NCBI GenBank assembly: GCA_965220385.1
Contig: OZ244825.1
Span: forward strand, 6,281,664-6,345,663
DNA length: 64,000 nucleotides
Source of the DNA: PCPOR2b sp965220385
GTDB lineage: Bacteria; Poribacteria; WGA-4E; PCPOR2b
Reading direction: 5' to 3'
Position numbers and translations under genes: made by a program. The number at the start of each line of letters is the position of its first letter. Positions within the stretch are counted from its first letter, which is position 1. Below, piece after piece: positions 17,699 to 26,040 of the stretch. A model generated the notes under the pieces. It did not search any database, was not told where the DNA came from, and saw nothing but the letters and a program-made list of their open reading frames with translations.

Positions 17699-18489
17699 AT
17701 GATAAAATCAAAACACCCAATCCTCAGTATTCTGCTTGTCCTGTTCCTGACCTGCGTCCTAATACCCCTGTCACTGGCGCTTAGGCCCCAAGAAGTAGCC
17801 GAGACGGTTTTGCCGTCTACGGTGCTTATTACTATGACGAATGCTAGTGGCCAATCTTATATAGGTAGTGGCTTCGTTGTCGGCACTGGACAGATTGCGA
17901 CTAACCATCACGTCATCAAGGGGATCGCAAGCGGAAAAGTAAAGCTGGTTGGAGACACAACGGAGCATGTGATTGAGTCTGTGTCTATAGTAGACATTAA
18001 CCGCGACTTGGCAATAGTGAAAGCCTCAAGCCTCACTGCATCGGCACTTACCCTTGGTGATAGTGACACCGTTCAGGCATGGCTTGACATGGCGTACGCT
18101 GCAGATGATGGTTCGCTCGCGTTCAAGGCAGGCATTGCCCTTCTGCAACGGTTCTTAGCCGCGATGCATCCGGCAAAGACAGAACTGCTTGCAAATTACC
18201 CGAATCCGTTCAACCCGGAGACGTGGATTCCTTATCACCTCGCTCACGCTGCCGATGTCGCAGTCACTATTTATGTACAAAAGGTGCGGTGGTACGCCAA
18301 TTAGATCTAGGACATCAGCCTGCGGGGTATTACACAGATCGGACAAGGGCAGCCTATTGGAATGGTCGCAATGAGAATGGTGAATTGGTGGCAAGTGGGG
18401 TTTATTTCTATCAACTCCGTGTGTCTTCATCCCGATCTATCGGGGTGCGGGATTATTCTGCGTCGCGGCGGATGGTGGTTGTCAAATAG
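17699..18489 (+). pseudogene. Broken trypsin-like serine protease with Poribacteria-type C-terminal tag
   Basis: Reading from the ATG at 17699, a signal peptide (ILSILLVLFLTCVLIPLSLA) is followed by an HtrA/trypsin-like half: GSGFVVGTGQIATNHHVIKG with the catalytic His and VDINRDLAIVKAS with the Asp. The region that should hold the catalytic GNSGG serine is absent; the sequence jumps to AWLDMAYAADDGSLAFKAGI and the tag NYPNPFNPETWIPYHLA. A one-base deletion near 18275 then shifts the frame: the tail VVRQLDLGHQPAGYYTDRTR to SRRMVVVK continues in another frame to 18489. The tail also contains an in-frame CCCGATCTATCGGGG palindrome (18431-18445). No good binding site. Non-functional as a protease. 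Confidence 0.8.
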
Positions 18490-18555
18490 GAGGTTGTCAG
18501 GAGGGCGTCGCATCTGATTCCCTGACGTTATACAGGTGGGGCCTCCTGCCTTCTA

Positions 18556-20217
18556 CTAGTATGATTTTACGTTCTCCTCAACCAACGTGAGGATTTGATT
18601 TGCCTCAATTCCTTCAAGCCGTTCTCTTAAACCACTGGGCCATTGGATCTCCACTCGATCAATTCGGCTATATTTCCCCAATCCAAAATGCAACCGCATG
18701 TCGTTCTGCGATAGGTAGCTTGAGCTACTCCGAACCTCCCGAACCTGTGTCAGGTTTCCGGCAGTTATCTTGACCCGTGCCCCAATCGCGTCCCGATTGC
18801 TGCGCGTGCCAATGAGTTTGAGGGTCAACCACCTATTTTGTCCACCCCTATTCTCCAACAGGTCTGGAGAGCCCTTTAGGTTCGTCACCAGCAGATCAAG
18901 ATCGCCGTCGTTGTCGTAGTCAGCGTACGCGAAGCCACGGCTGACCTTCTCCAAACGCATACCGGAACCTGAATCAACGCCTACCTCGTCGAAGGTGCCA
19001 TCTTGATTGTTGCGGAACAGCAGATTGGGTTGTGCATAAAACCCGGTTGGGTTGAACGCCTGAACGTTCTCGTCCAGATGTCCATTGGCGATGAACAGAT
19101 CTTGATAACCGTCGTTGTCGTAGTCGCAGAACCCCACGCCCCACGCCAAGTAGGGCAAACTCATTGTCCCGATTTGTGATGCATAGCTTACATCCGAAAA
19201 CAGCCCGTTTCCCTCGTTGTGGTAGAGGGTGTTTGTCTGATCCTGAAAGTTCGTAACGACGAGATCTAAACGTCCATCGTTATCGTAATCCCCAAAGTCA
19301 GCGCCCATGCCGTTCTCCGCGTCCCCATCTTCGCTGAACCCAACGCCTGCGGTCAGACTGACATCGGTAAAGGTGCCATCGCCGTTGTTGCGATAGAGGA
19401 AGTTTCGGTCAGCGTCGTTGGCGACGTAAACATCCATGTCACCATCATCATCATAATCACCCCAAGCGAGGGCAAGCCCGCGTCCTGTCGCCTCAGAAAA
19501 ACCTGCGGACTCCGTCACATCGGTAAATGTCCCGTCGCCGTTGTTGTGGTAGAGGATATCCAATTCCCCTTCGTAGAGGCGTGGGTCACAATAGACACGC
19601 ACCCCTTTATTCATGCAGACCTGATCGGATTCGACCTCATACTTCACATAATTCGTTACATATAGGTCTAAAAACCCGTCGTTGTCGTAATCTACGAAGG
19701 CGCAGCTCGCTCCCCAGCGTGTATCTCCGGTGCCGGTCCCCCTCGTTATATCGGTGAAGGTGCCATCCCCGTTATTACGGAAAAAGACATTTGCCCCGAA
19801 GTTTGTCACGTACAGGTCGGGAAACCCGTCGTTATCGTAATCTCCAACCGCACACCCCATACCGTAGCCTGTATCGGCGACCCCGGCTTCCGTCGCGACA
19901 TCGGTGAAGGTGCCGTCACCGTTGTTGCGATAGAGCGCATTGCGCGGTGTTTCAGTTCCCTTTGCTTGTTTCTCTGTGAGAGGGGAAAGATTTGTCCCGT
20001 TGACGAGGTAGATATCTTGGAACCCGTCGTTGTTGTAGTCCAAGAATGCTGCGCCCCCACCGAGGGGTTCGACAAAATACTTCTGTCCGCTTGCACCGTT
20101 GTTATGTCTGAAGTGAATGCCCGCTTCTTTTGTGACTGATGTAAACTGGATTGGAGCTGTGACGGAAGGATTGCTGATGAGAAGCAGTGGGAAACATACA
20201 AGGAAAATAGACTTCAT
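18556..20217 (-). CDS. CRTAC1-like exported VCBS/ASPIC-UnbV beta-propeller protein
   Basis: 553 residues with a signal peptide (MKSIFLVCFPLLLISNPSVTA). Seven or more VCBS/FG-GAP blades carry Asp-rich calcium loops (DYNNDGFQDIY, DYDNDGFPDLY, DYDNDGFLDLY, DYDDDGDMDVY, DYDNDGRLDLV, DYDNDGYQDLF, DYDNDGDLDLL), most preceded by LYRNNGDGTFTDV. The C-terminal ASPIC/UnbV domain has LHFGLGKYSRIDRVEIQWPS. A second, longer ASPIC protein lies at 1111-4617. Ligand unknown; extracellular polysaccharide or surface adhesion is usually proposed for this type. Confidence 0.92.
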   Translation of the reverse strand: MKSIFLVCFPLLLISNPSVTAPIQFTSVTKEAGIHFRHNNGASGQKYFVEPLGGGAAFLDYNNDGFQDIYLVNGTNLSPLTEKQAKGTETPRNALYRNNGDGTFTDVATEAGVADTGYGMGCAVGDYDNDGFPDLYVTNFGANVFFRNNGDGTFTDITRGTGTGDTRWGASCAFVDYDNDGFLDLYVTNYVKYEVESDQVCMNKGVRVYCDPRLYEGELDILYHNNGDGTFTDVTESAGFSEATGRGLALAWGDYDDDGDMDVYVANDADRNFLYRNNGDGTFTDVSLTAGVGFSEDGDAENGMGADFGDYDNDGRLDLVVTNFQDQTNTLYHNEGNGLFSDVSYASQIGTMSLPYLAWGVGFCDYDNDGYQDLFIANGHLDENVQAFNPTGFYAQPNLLFRNNQDGTFDEVGVDSGSGMRLEKVSRGFAYADYDNDGDLDLLVTNLKGSPDLLENRGGQNRWLTLKLIGTRSNRDAIGARVKITAGNLTQVREVRSSSSYLSQNDMRLHFGLGKYSRIDRVEIQWPSGLRERLEGIEANQILTLVEENVKSY

Positions 20218-20356
20218 GCTTTTTGGAAAATTGGAGAGGTAGGCGGCGATGTGTGTAGGTGTTGTGGAGATAGAGCTACATGACCAATAGACGTGAGGCC
20301 AATTGCAGGCACACGCTACTGTACTGTAACTCGCACAAGGGTTACGGCATACGGAG

Positions 20357-20396
20357 CCCCGATCAATCGGGATTCAGAGCAATATGCCTACTACTA
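20357..20396 (+). repeat. Dispersed 40-base repeat, copy 1
   Basis: Palindrome CCCCGATCAATCGGG followed by ATTCAGAGCAATATGCCTAC. A near copy lies at 59886-59925 (ATTCAAAGCAATGCGCCTAC), and similarity extends upstream into TTACGG. Confidence 0.65.
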
Positions 20397-20404
20397 TAGG
20401 GTTC

Positions 20405-20539
20405 AGGACTTACGCACTTCGATTGTAGTTGCCCGCCTGTCCCGATTCATCGGGATTAAGAAACGGGCGTTGGAAACGGTATCCAGCGGCGATGAATCGC
20501 CGAACTACAGGACTTTAACCGTTTGGCTGCGTAAGTCCT
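20405..20539. mobile_element. MITE-like element with AGGACTTACGCA inverted ends, copy 1
   Basis: 135 bases bounded by AGGACTTACGCA and its reverse complement TGCGTAAGTCCT. Inside are GATTGTAGTTGCCCG, a CCCGATTCATCGGG palindrome and GGCGATGAATCGCCGAACTA. The second copy is at 56959-57054 and lacks about 40 internal bases. No coding capacity, so a non-autonomous element is inferred. Confidence 0.7.
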
Positions 20540-20543
20540 AGGA

Positions 20544-21290
20544 TTAATCGGTTTTCACATAGGTATGTGTCAACGGCTCCCAACCGAGCAGTCGTTTGGC
20601 TTTTGACAGATTAATCTCTTGTTGTTCCTCATCGCCGGCGATGAATACGGCGTCAAAGCCGGTATGTTCGACGGAAAGCCCGGCGAGGTAAGCTCGCGCA
20701 AGGTCCTCCTCGTCGGTTACCCAGAGATGTCTATGACCGGACTTGGGTTGCCCGCGTTGCTCGATCCACTGCTGGCGGGTCCTGGGACCCGTGATTCGGA
20801 GGGCAATGATCGACATGCTGTGTTCACGGCAGAAGTATCGACAGATCCGCTCCCCAAACCCTTTTGTCAAGCCGTACACACCGGGATTATCAAGCGGAAC
20901 CTCCTCCTCAGATGGGTACCAATTCCGTGTCCGTTCATGGACAGTGAACGTACTCGTGTAAATGCCGTGTGCGATACCTTCTTCCTTTGCCGCGTGCAGC
21001 ACGATATGAAGCCCCATTGCGTTGACCTGATAGTTGGCGATGACATCGTCAAAATCCGCTGCTGATGAGGAATCACTGGTGGGACGCTGCATGACCATGT
21101 AGATGAATGCGTCCATGCCCTTGACCGCCTGCTGAACGGCCTCCGGGTCGGTCACCGAACCTTCGATATATTCGACGCTTGAATCTTTGGGCGGTGAAAG
21201 GTCGAGGACCCGAAACTGGTGATGTGATTTCATGTAGGGCAGCGTCATGGTTCCAACGTGCCCCGCGCCTCCGACAATTAACACTTTCAT
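20544..21290 (-). CDS. NAD-dependent epimerase/dehydratase family protein
   Basis: A 248-residue extended short-chain dehydrogenase, slightly short for the family. The N-terminal MKVLIVGGAGHVGT is the Rossmann loop and VYGLTKGFGE contains the catalytic Tyr-x-x-x-Lys near residues 139-143. The family oxidises or epimerises sugar nucleotides or related hydroxyls. AGGAGGAAATGCGCT precedes the ATG. The stop of the PhyH gene is 13 bases upstream, so the two share an operon. Confidence 0.9.
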   Translation of the reverse strand: MKVLIVGGAGHVGTMTLPYMKSHHQFRVLDLSPPKDSSVEYIEGSVTDPEAVQQAVKGMDAFIYMVMQRPTSDSSSAADFDDVIANYQVNAMGLHIVLHAAKEEGIAHGIYTSTFTVHERTRNWYPSEEEVPLDNPGVYGLTKGFGERICRYFCREHSMSIIALRITGPRTRQQWIEQRGQPKSGHRHLWVTDEEDLARAYLAGLSVEHTGFDAVFIAGDEEQQEINLSKAKRLLGWEPLTHTYVKTD

Positions 21291-21303
21291 AGCGCATTTC
21301 CTC

Positions 21304-22098
21304 CTATTCGTTCACAATCTCGTTGAGTGGGCGAGCGTCGATGAAGAGTTTCGCACCGTGACTGACATCTGGGGTTGTATCCACCCCGCATAACCAGTTC
21401 CATGTGCGTTGGCGTCGTGCCATGTCGCGATAGGACTCGACTTCGTTGGCGTAAAGATGCCGCTCTCGGTTGGCGTAAGGCGGTATCTCCTCCGACTCTA
21501 TCAACCAATCCCGCTTCGGCGGCGAATTTCGGAAGTACGAGAATTTGATCATCCCACGACGTTTCGCATTCAACTTGGGGCCCGCTTTATGCCAGATACC
21601 GTAGTGGGTCAGAACGACCGTTCCGGCTGGAACAGTCAACGAGACCTGCCCCAAAATGTCGCCGTAATGGGCGATCGCCTCTCGATCGACCAATCGATGG
21701 TGGGAGCCGGGCAGCACCATTGTGGGACCGTCTTCGAGCGTGACATCCTGTGGATAGTAGTAGCATTGCAGATGATTGACGCCGTAACCGTATTCAGAGA
21801 GACCGTCGGAGTGCCACGTCTGCCCGGTGTGCGATTCTTCGTATAGGTGATGATGAGCGGTTATGGGCATAAAGAAATTTCGTCCGAGTAGAGAGCGAGC
21901 GACACCAGCCACTTCCGGGTGCAAAAGTACTTCGTTCCGAAAATCGGGTGTACAGGCGAATTCGTTGATTCTGCCGGCTGGCAACGTTTCGCATTGACGG
22001 TTGAAATCATCAGAGACAACTCCCTCCAAAACTACGGAGCCCCTCGAAACAAAATCCATCACTTGACTGTCATCCATAGTGGGTTGAATATCGATCAC
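21304..22098 (-). CDS. Phytanoyl-CoA dioxygenase (PhyH) family protein
   Basis: A 264-residue Fe(II)/2-oxoglutarate-dependent oxygenase. Iron ligands are the His-x-Asp in TWHSDGLSEYG and the distal His in LTHYGIWHKAGPK; the 2-oxoglutarate-binding Arg is likely in AKRRGMIKFSYF. The start is a GTG at 22098, chosen because AGGAGG lies 5 bases upstream; the next ATG (22077) has no binding site. PhyH enzymes hydroxylate varied small molecules and are expanded in Poribacteria. It sits with an epimerase and an alcohol dehydrogenase, suggesting oxidative modification of a sugar or secondary metabolite. Confidence 0.9.
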   Translation of the reverse strand: MIDIQPTMDDSQVMDFVSRGSVVLEGVVSDDFNRQCETLPAGRINEFACTPDFRNEVLLHPEVAGVARSLLGRNFFMPITAHHHLYEESHTGQTWHSDGLSEYGYGVNHLQCYYYPQDVTLEDGPTMVLPGSHHRLVDREAIAHYGDILGQVSLTVPAGTVVLTHYGIWHKAGPKLNAKRRGMIKFSYFRNSPPKRDWLIESEEIPPYANRERHLYANEVESYRDMARRQRTWNWLCGVDTTPDVSHGAKLFIDARPLNEIVNE

Positions 22099-22110
22099 TG
22101 TTTCCTCCTG

Positions 22111-22479
22111 TCATAGATCTGAAGTCGATTTTTCCAAGATGAATTCATAACCCAGATAAGTGTTATCAACATCCGAAAATTGGTAGAGCTCTGCTCTCGG
22201 AAATTGAACGATCCGCCAACCGTCGTTGACCGCTTCAATAACTGAAGAGTATGGCACATCCTGTGACGGCAGCGTGGGTTCATGCGGCACGGTCGGATCG
22301 TACAATGCCCAACTGGCAATCGCTGAACGCATGTTTGTCGATTTTGAATAAAGATACAGCACTAGCTGTCGCGGTTCCGTCAATAGTGCCTCTAACCCTT
22401 GAAGGTCGGCTTCTGTGAGGTCTCCTGTTTGAAGTTTTTGGCGACTCTCCTCCAGCCACCCTTTGACTGCATGTTCCAT
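22111..22479 (-). CDS. Conserved hypothetical protein
   Basis: A 122-residue soluble protein. The N-terminus is helical (EESRQKLQTGDLTEADLQGL) and the C-terminal half alternates short strands (WRIVQFPRAELYQF, YLGYEFILEKS). GTAAGGATAA lies upstream of the ATG and 12 bases separate its stop from the PhyH start, so it belongs to that operon. No family recognised; a small partner or regulator is possible. Confidence 0.65.
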   Translation of the reverse strand: MEHAVKGWLEESRQKLQTGDLTEADLQGLEALLTEPRQLVLYLYSKSTNMRSAIASWALYDPTVPHEPTLPSQDVPYSSVIEAVNDGWRIVQFPRAELYQFSDVDNTYLGYEFILEKSTSDL

Positions 22480-22505
22480 TGCATTTATCCTTACTTTCTA
22501 AATCG

Positions 22506-23507
22506 TTAATCCCAATCAAATATCACTTTGCCGCATCTCGATTCATCGGCGACGCGGAGCGCCTCGACGCCATCATCAACGCGGAAATGGTGCGTCACCG
22601 CAGGGGCAAACGTCAATCCCGTTTGGGCACAGTACCGCACAAAATCCTTCAGCCACCCAATGGGGAATACAACGGACCCCATCAGGGTAATGCGACGATA
22701 AACCATGTCGCCCGGATTGATGACCTTGTCATCGCTACCGACACCGACAAGGGCGGCTTTTCCTTCACGGCGTAGCGACGGGATGATACTGCTCCGTCCA
22801 CCGGTGCTGCCGGAGGTTTCGACGACGTAATCCACGCCTTCCGTTCCACTGAAAGCGACCACCGCTTCAACCGGATCTTCTGTTGCGGCATTGACGGTAG
22901 CATCGGCACCGCACCGCTTGGCAACCTCGATCCGCTCCTCCATGATATCAACCCCGATAACCCGTGCCCCCATCGACTTCGCAATGCACACGGTGCTCAA
23001 CCCCACGGGACCCAGACCGTAGACGGCTATTGTTTGTGGCAAATACTGCTCCACACCCAGTCGCCTCAATGCGGCGTACGCTGTCGTTCCGACACAGGCG
23101 AAAAATGGACCGTTGATGAAGTCAATCTCATCTGGCATGACCACACAGTTCCGTTCGTTTGCAACGACATACTCGCCAAAAGCGCCGCTGACCACCTTAT
23201 CGTCCGGACACCATACGAAATCTCCCAGCGAACAGTAGTAGCACTGCCCACACCCTTGATGGTGATGGACGGTTACACGGTCGCCGACCTTGAGGTTGGT
23301 CACATTCGGCCCCAGTTTCTCAACAATCCCGGACGATTCGTGTCCTTGTACCCAATCTCTCGGTTCAGCGGGTCGATATACGTGGAGATCGCTGCCACAG
23401 ATCCCCGATACCTTCATCTGAATCCGAACTTCTCCATTCCCCGGCTCCGGGGTGGGAACCTCTTTGACAGCGCATTGGCGGTTGCCTAAAAAAACAATCC
23501 CTTTCAT
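22506..23507 (-). CDS. Zinc-dependent alcohol dehydrogenase (MDR family)
   Basis: 333 residues from the ATG at 23507 (MKGIVFLGNRQ), preceded by GAAAGGGG; the longer upstream reading lacks a binding site. Catalytic zinc ligands lie in CGSDLHVYR and GHESSG. The four-cysteine structural zinc lobe is complete in GCGQCYYCSLGDFVWCPDD. The Rossmann loop is AVYGLGPVGLSTVCIAKSMG. It resembles sorbitol- or threonine-dehydrogenase-like enzymes, which oxidise a sugar or secondary alcohol with NAD(P). Confidence 0.92.
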   Translation of the reverse strand: MKGIVFLGNRQCAVKEVPTPEPGNGEVRIQMKVSGICGSDLHVYRPAEPRDWVQGHESSGIVEKLGPNVTNLKVGDRVTVHHHQGCGQCYYCSLGDFVWCPDDKVVSGAFGEYVVANERNCVVMPDEIDFINGPFFACVGTTAYAALRRLGVEQYLPQTIAVYGLGPVGLSTVCIAKSMGARVIGVDIMEERIEVAKRCGADATVNAATEDPVEAVVAFSGTEGVDYVVETSGSTGGRSSIIPSLRREGKAALVGVGSDDKVINPGDMVYRRITLMGSVVFPIGWLKDFVRYCAQTGLTFAPAVTHHFRVDDGVEALRVADESRCGKVIFDWD

Positions 23508-23526
23508 CTTTGTGCCCCTTTCAAGA

Positions 23527-24942
23527 TTAAGTCGAGGTTGAACCGAACCAGTAGGAGTAAAACCGTCCGTTTTGGAGGGCAAAGCGGAGACGGATAGTTT
23601 GTCCCGAAAATTGAGCTATATTTCCATCAGTCCATTCAATCCGCGCAGCAGGATAGTCACCGTGGAGTCGGGCGGAGGTCGCGAGCGTTTCTCCATCAGC
23701 GGACAGCATTTCGATCCCTAACTCGCCGTTCGGCACATCGACATTGACGAAAAGCAGATCGCCATTCAGTGTAAAAGGCTCCGTACAAATGACCCCAACC
23801 TCTTTTCCAGCGTCGAGGGAGATGAACCCGTCGCGCCGCAGCACAGCCAAGCAGACTGCGCCGCTGTCGGGATAGTAATCGTCATAACCGGGTAGGTCGC
23901 CGGAGGTGATGAAGGCATACTGCTTGGTGCCTGTGTAATAAAACCATAGTTCGTCACCTCGCACGACAGCGTTTGATGGACCGAGCAACCCTTGCAAATC
24001 GTAAGCACCGCCACCTAACGTCGAGGTTTCGATAAACGGTTTGCGTTCACCAACGCGTATCCAGTTTTTCAAATCACGGCTGCAGGTCACCTGAATGTTG
24101 TAGAAGCCGGTATAGTCTCCGTACTGCCGGACACACTCCAGGATATACGGCGACAGACGCAGCCTGTCAAAGCCGGGCCAATCGGTGGGGACCTTGCCGG
24201 TATGGTGATACATGGACGGCAACCCGATATACAATCCCTCGTACCGAAATACCCCCATATTGTAGATCTGTACACTGTAATGTTCGGGCGTGTTGTATTC
24301 CGTCTGCCGGAGGTTGGGATTGGCAAGTCGTGCCGCAATAACATCTTTGCCCATTTCCTGATCCACTTCGTCAGCGTGGAAAACGACTCCATAATCGTCC
24401 CAGCTTTCAAAGTCCGTGCTGGTTGCCATGGCGACCGACCTGCCGTAGGGCCCCGAACGCTTCACCGTATGGATGAACAGACCCTCCGCTTCGTTGTAGG
24501 AGAAGTTCCCTTCATCTGAACTTTGCACGGCAGGGACATCTAACTTCGTCCAGTTCACACCGTCCGGTGAGACCGCAAAGCCAGCGTTGAGGAGCGCGGC
24601 TTTGTATCGCCTGTTCGGATCCGGGTCGTTTGGGTCACGGACCGCCATCGGTCCCCCAATGTTCGGTTCGGATCCCGGCGTCCAGTGAAGGCCATCCGCG
24701 CTGATACGGTAACTCTCATCTGTCCCGATAACCCAGAATTTATAGACCTCTTCCTCTGGGTCCCATGCCGGTGTCGCGCGCGTTTGGATCGTCTGGGTCG
24801 GATTCGCACTCCGAACCACCGCACCTTTCTTGGTGGGCTGATGCAGCGTCCGGGTGAGGTTTTCGAGGCGTTCAATTCCGACATCGTCGAGGAATAGCTG
24901 TCGCTGACCGCACGGGACACTAAAGTCCGTCGTATCGCTCAT
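23527..24942 (-). CDS. GH32/GH43-like five-bladed beta-propeller protein
   Basis: A 471-residue protein with repeated W-[DG]-[PG] and aromatic strand motifs: LFLDDVGIERLEN near the N-terminus, ATPAWDPEEEVYKFW, ISADGLHWTPG, VSPDGVNWTKL and VTCSRDLKNWIRVG. These are typical of glycosidase-like propellers acting on oligosaccharides, but I cannot point to catalytic acids. The C-terminal ~100 residues look like a beta-sandwich (LNGDLLFVNVDVPNGELGIE). No signal peptide. A paralogue lies at 46479-47999. Operon with the two dehydratase genes. Confidence 0.75.
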   Translation of the reverse strand: MSDTTDFSVPCGQRQLFLDDVGIERLENLTRTLHQPTKKGAVVRSANPTQTIQTRATPAWDPEEEVYKFWVIGTDESYRISADGLHWTPGSEPNIGGPMAVRDPNDPDPNRRYKAALLNAGFAVSPDGVNWTKLDVPAVQSSDEGNFSYNEAEGLFIHTVKRSGPYGRSVAMATSTDFESWDDYGVVFHADEVDQEMGKDVIAARLANPNLRQTEYNTPEHYSVQIYNMGVFRYEGLYIGLPSMYHHTGKVPTDWPGFDRLRLSPYILECVRQYGDYTGFYNIQVTCSRDLKNWIRVGERKPFIETSTLGGGAYDLQGLLGPSNAVVRGDELWFYYTGTKQYAFITSGDLPGYDDYYPDSGAVCLAVLRRDGFISLDAGKEVGVICTEPFTLNGDLLFVNVDVPNGELGIEMLSADGETLATSARLHGDYPAARIEWTDGNIAQFSGQTIRLRFALQNGRFYSYWFGSTST

Positions 24943-24995
24943 AGAAGTCTTCTCTCTGTTAAGGGAAGCGCAAAGGTGAATAACCCCACCTACGC

Positions 24996-25985
24996 TTATG
25001 ATGACGGTTCGTTAATCGCCTGCATCAACGCGTGGATATAACCGAAACAATATCCGAACCCAACACCGCTGGGATTGTCGCCCGTAATTCCCGGCACATG
25101 GTCTGGCATCACCATATACGGGTAGTCAACCTCTTTGAGGGTACGCAACGCTTTGAGCATGTTCACATCGCCTTCGTCTGGAAAGACCTCGACAAAATCG
25201 AGGAGACCGCCCTTGATGTTGCGGAAGTGGATGTTAAACAACTTCTTTCGCTCGCCGAAATAGCGGATAACGTCGTAGATCTCCTCACCCGGATTCTCCA
25301 GCGATTCCGACATCGTTCCGATACAGAAGTTCAGACCGTGGTAGGGGCTCTCGTGCATTTCGATGAATTTCTTGAAGCCTTCAACCGTGCCCATGACTCT
25401 GGCGACGCCCCGATATAACCGATCACCGATACTCGGATCCTGTGGGTGGCAAGCCAATCGTACCTTGTACTCCTCAGCTACAGGGACAACCCGCGAAAGG
25501 AAGTAGTCGATTCGCTCCCACATCTCGTCCGCGTCGGCGGGTCCGTCTTCAAAATCGCCCAGCGTCTGGTCAAGTTTGTGGTACTCAAACGACGACAAAC
25601 TCGCGCCGCCCCGTCCAAACCGTCTTTCCGTGCGTAGATGCCCAAGGATCGTGATATTGTACCGGCCTGCAGGAATTCCCGCCCGCGACATATTGCGGAT
25701 CAGGTCGCAGATTTGGTCGAGTTCCCGATCTCGCTCTGGGCTAGGACCGAGAAAAACGTGCGGTGCACCTTGGGTCCTCGCAGGTCCTGATGCCAACGGC
25801 AAAATCATCATATCAAGCGAAATGTCTAAGGAGGCTAATTTCTCCTTAAACTGCGATAGAGAGTCTGCATCCCAGTCCAGCCAGTTACCGGGCGGGTTGG
25901 ATGAAACATGATTTACACCTAACTGGGGCAATACCTTGTAAGCGTCCCAGTTATCTCCTGAAATGTTCTGTGTGCCAACGTACAT
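24996..25985 (-). CDS. UxuA-like mannonate dehydratase / xylose-isomerase-fold enzyme
   Basis: A 329-residue TIM-barrel protein aligned by motif to UxuA. The metal set is visible: His180 in RLACHPQDP (UxuA has HPDDP), Cys221 in NFCIGTMSE, His253 in FNIHFRNIKG and Asp295 in VMPDH. UxuA dehydrates D-mannonate to 2-keto-3-deoxygluconate. It is shorter than E. coli UxuA (394 residues) and the HPQDP substitution may alter specificity. CAAAGGAGT precedes the ATG. Confidence 0.82.
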   Translation of the reverse strand: MYVGTQNISGDNWDAYKVLPQLGVNHVSSNPPGNWLDWDADSLSQFKEKLASLDISLDMMILPLASGPARTQGAPHVFLGPSPERDRELDQICDLIRNMSRAGIPAGRYNITILGHLRTERRFGRGGASLSSFEYHKLDQTLGDFEDGPADADEMWERIDYFLSRVVPVAEEYKVRLACHPQDPSIGDRLYRGVARVMGTVEGFKKFIEMHESPYHGLNFCIGTMSESLENPGEEIYDVIRYFGERKKLFNIHFRNIKGGLLDFVEVFPDEGDVNMLKALRTLKEVDYPYMVMPDHVPGITGDNPSGVGFGYCFGYIHALMQAINEPSS

Positions 25986-26040
25986 TTTGAACTCCTTTGA
26001 TTAGTGCGTGAAACGTGATTCGTGAAACGTGAAAACTATC

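Larger units (their letters stand above)
20218..20543. other. Repeat-bearing intergenic region
   Basis: 326 bases between the CRTAC1-like gene and the epimerase gene. It holds a CCCGATCAATCGGG repeat block (20357-20396), which recurs at 59886, and a MITE-like element (20405-20539). No gene. Confidence 0.7.

Noticed and set aside
24996..25985. Plain call of UxuA for the TIM-barrel protein
   Set aside because: Kept as UxuA-like because the HPDDP motif is changed and the protein is shorter.
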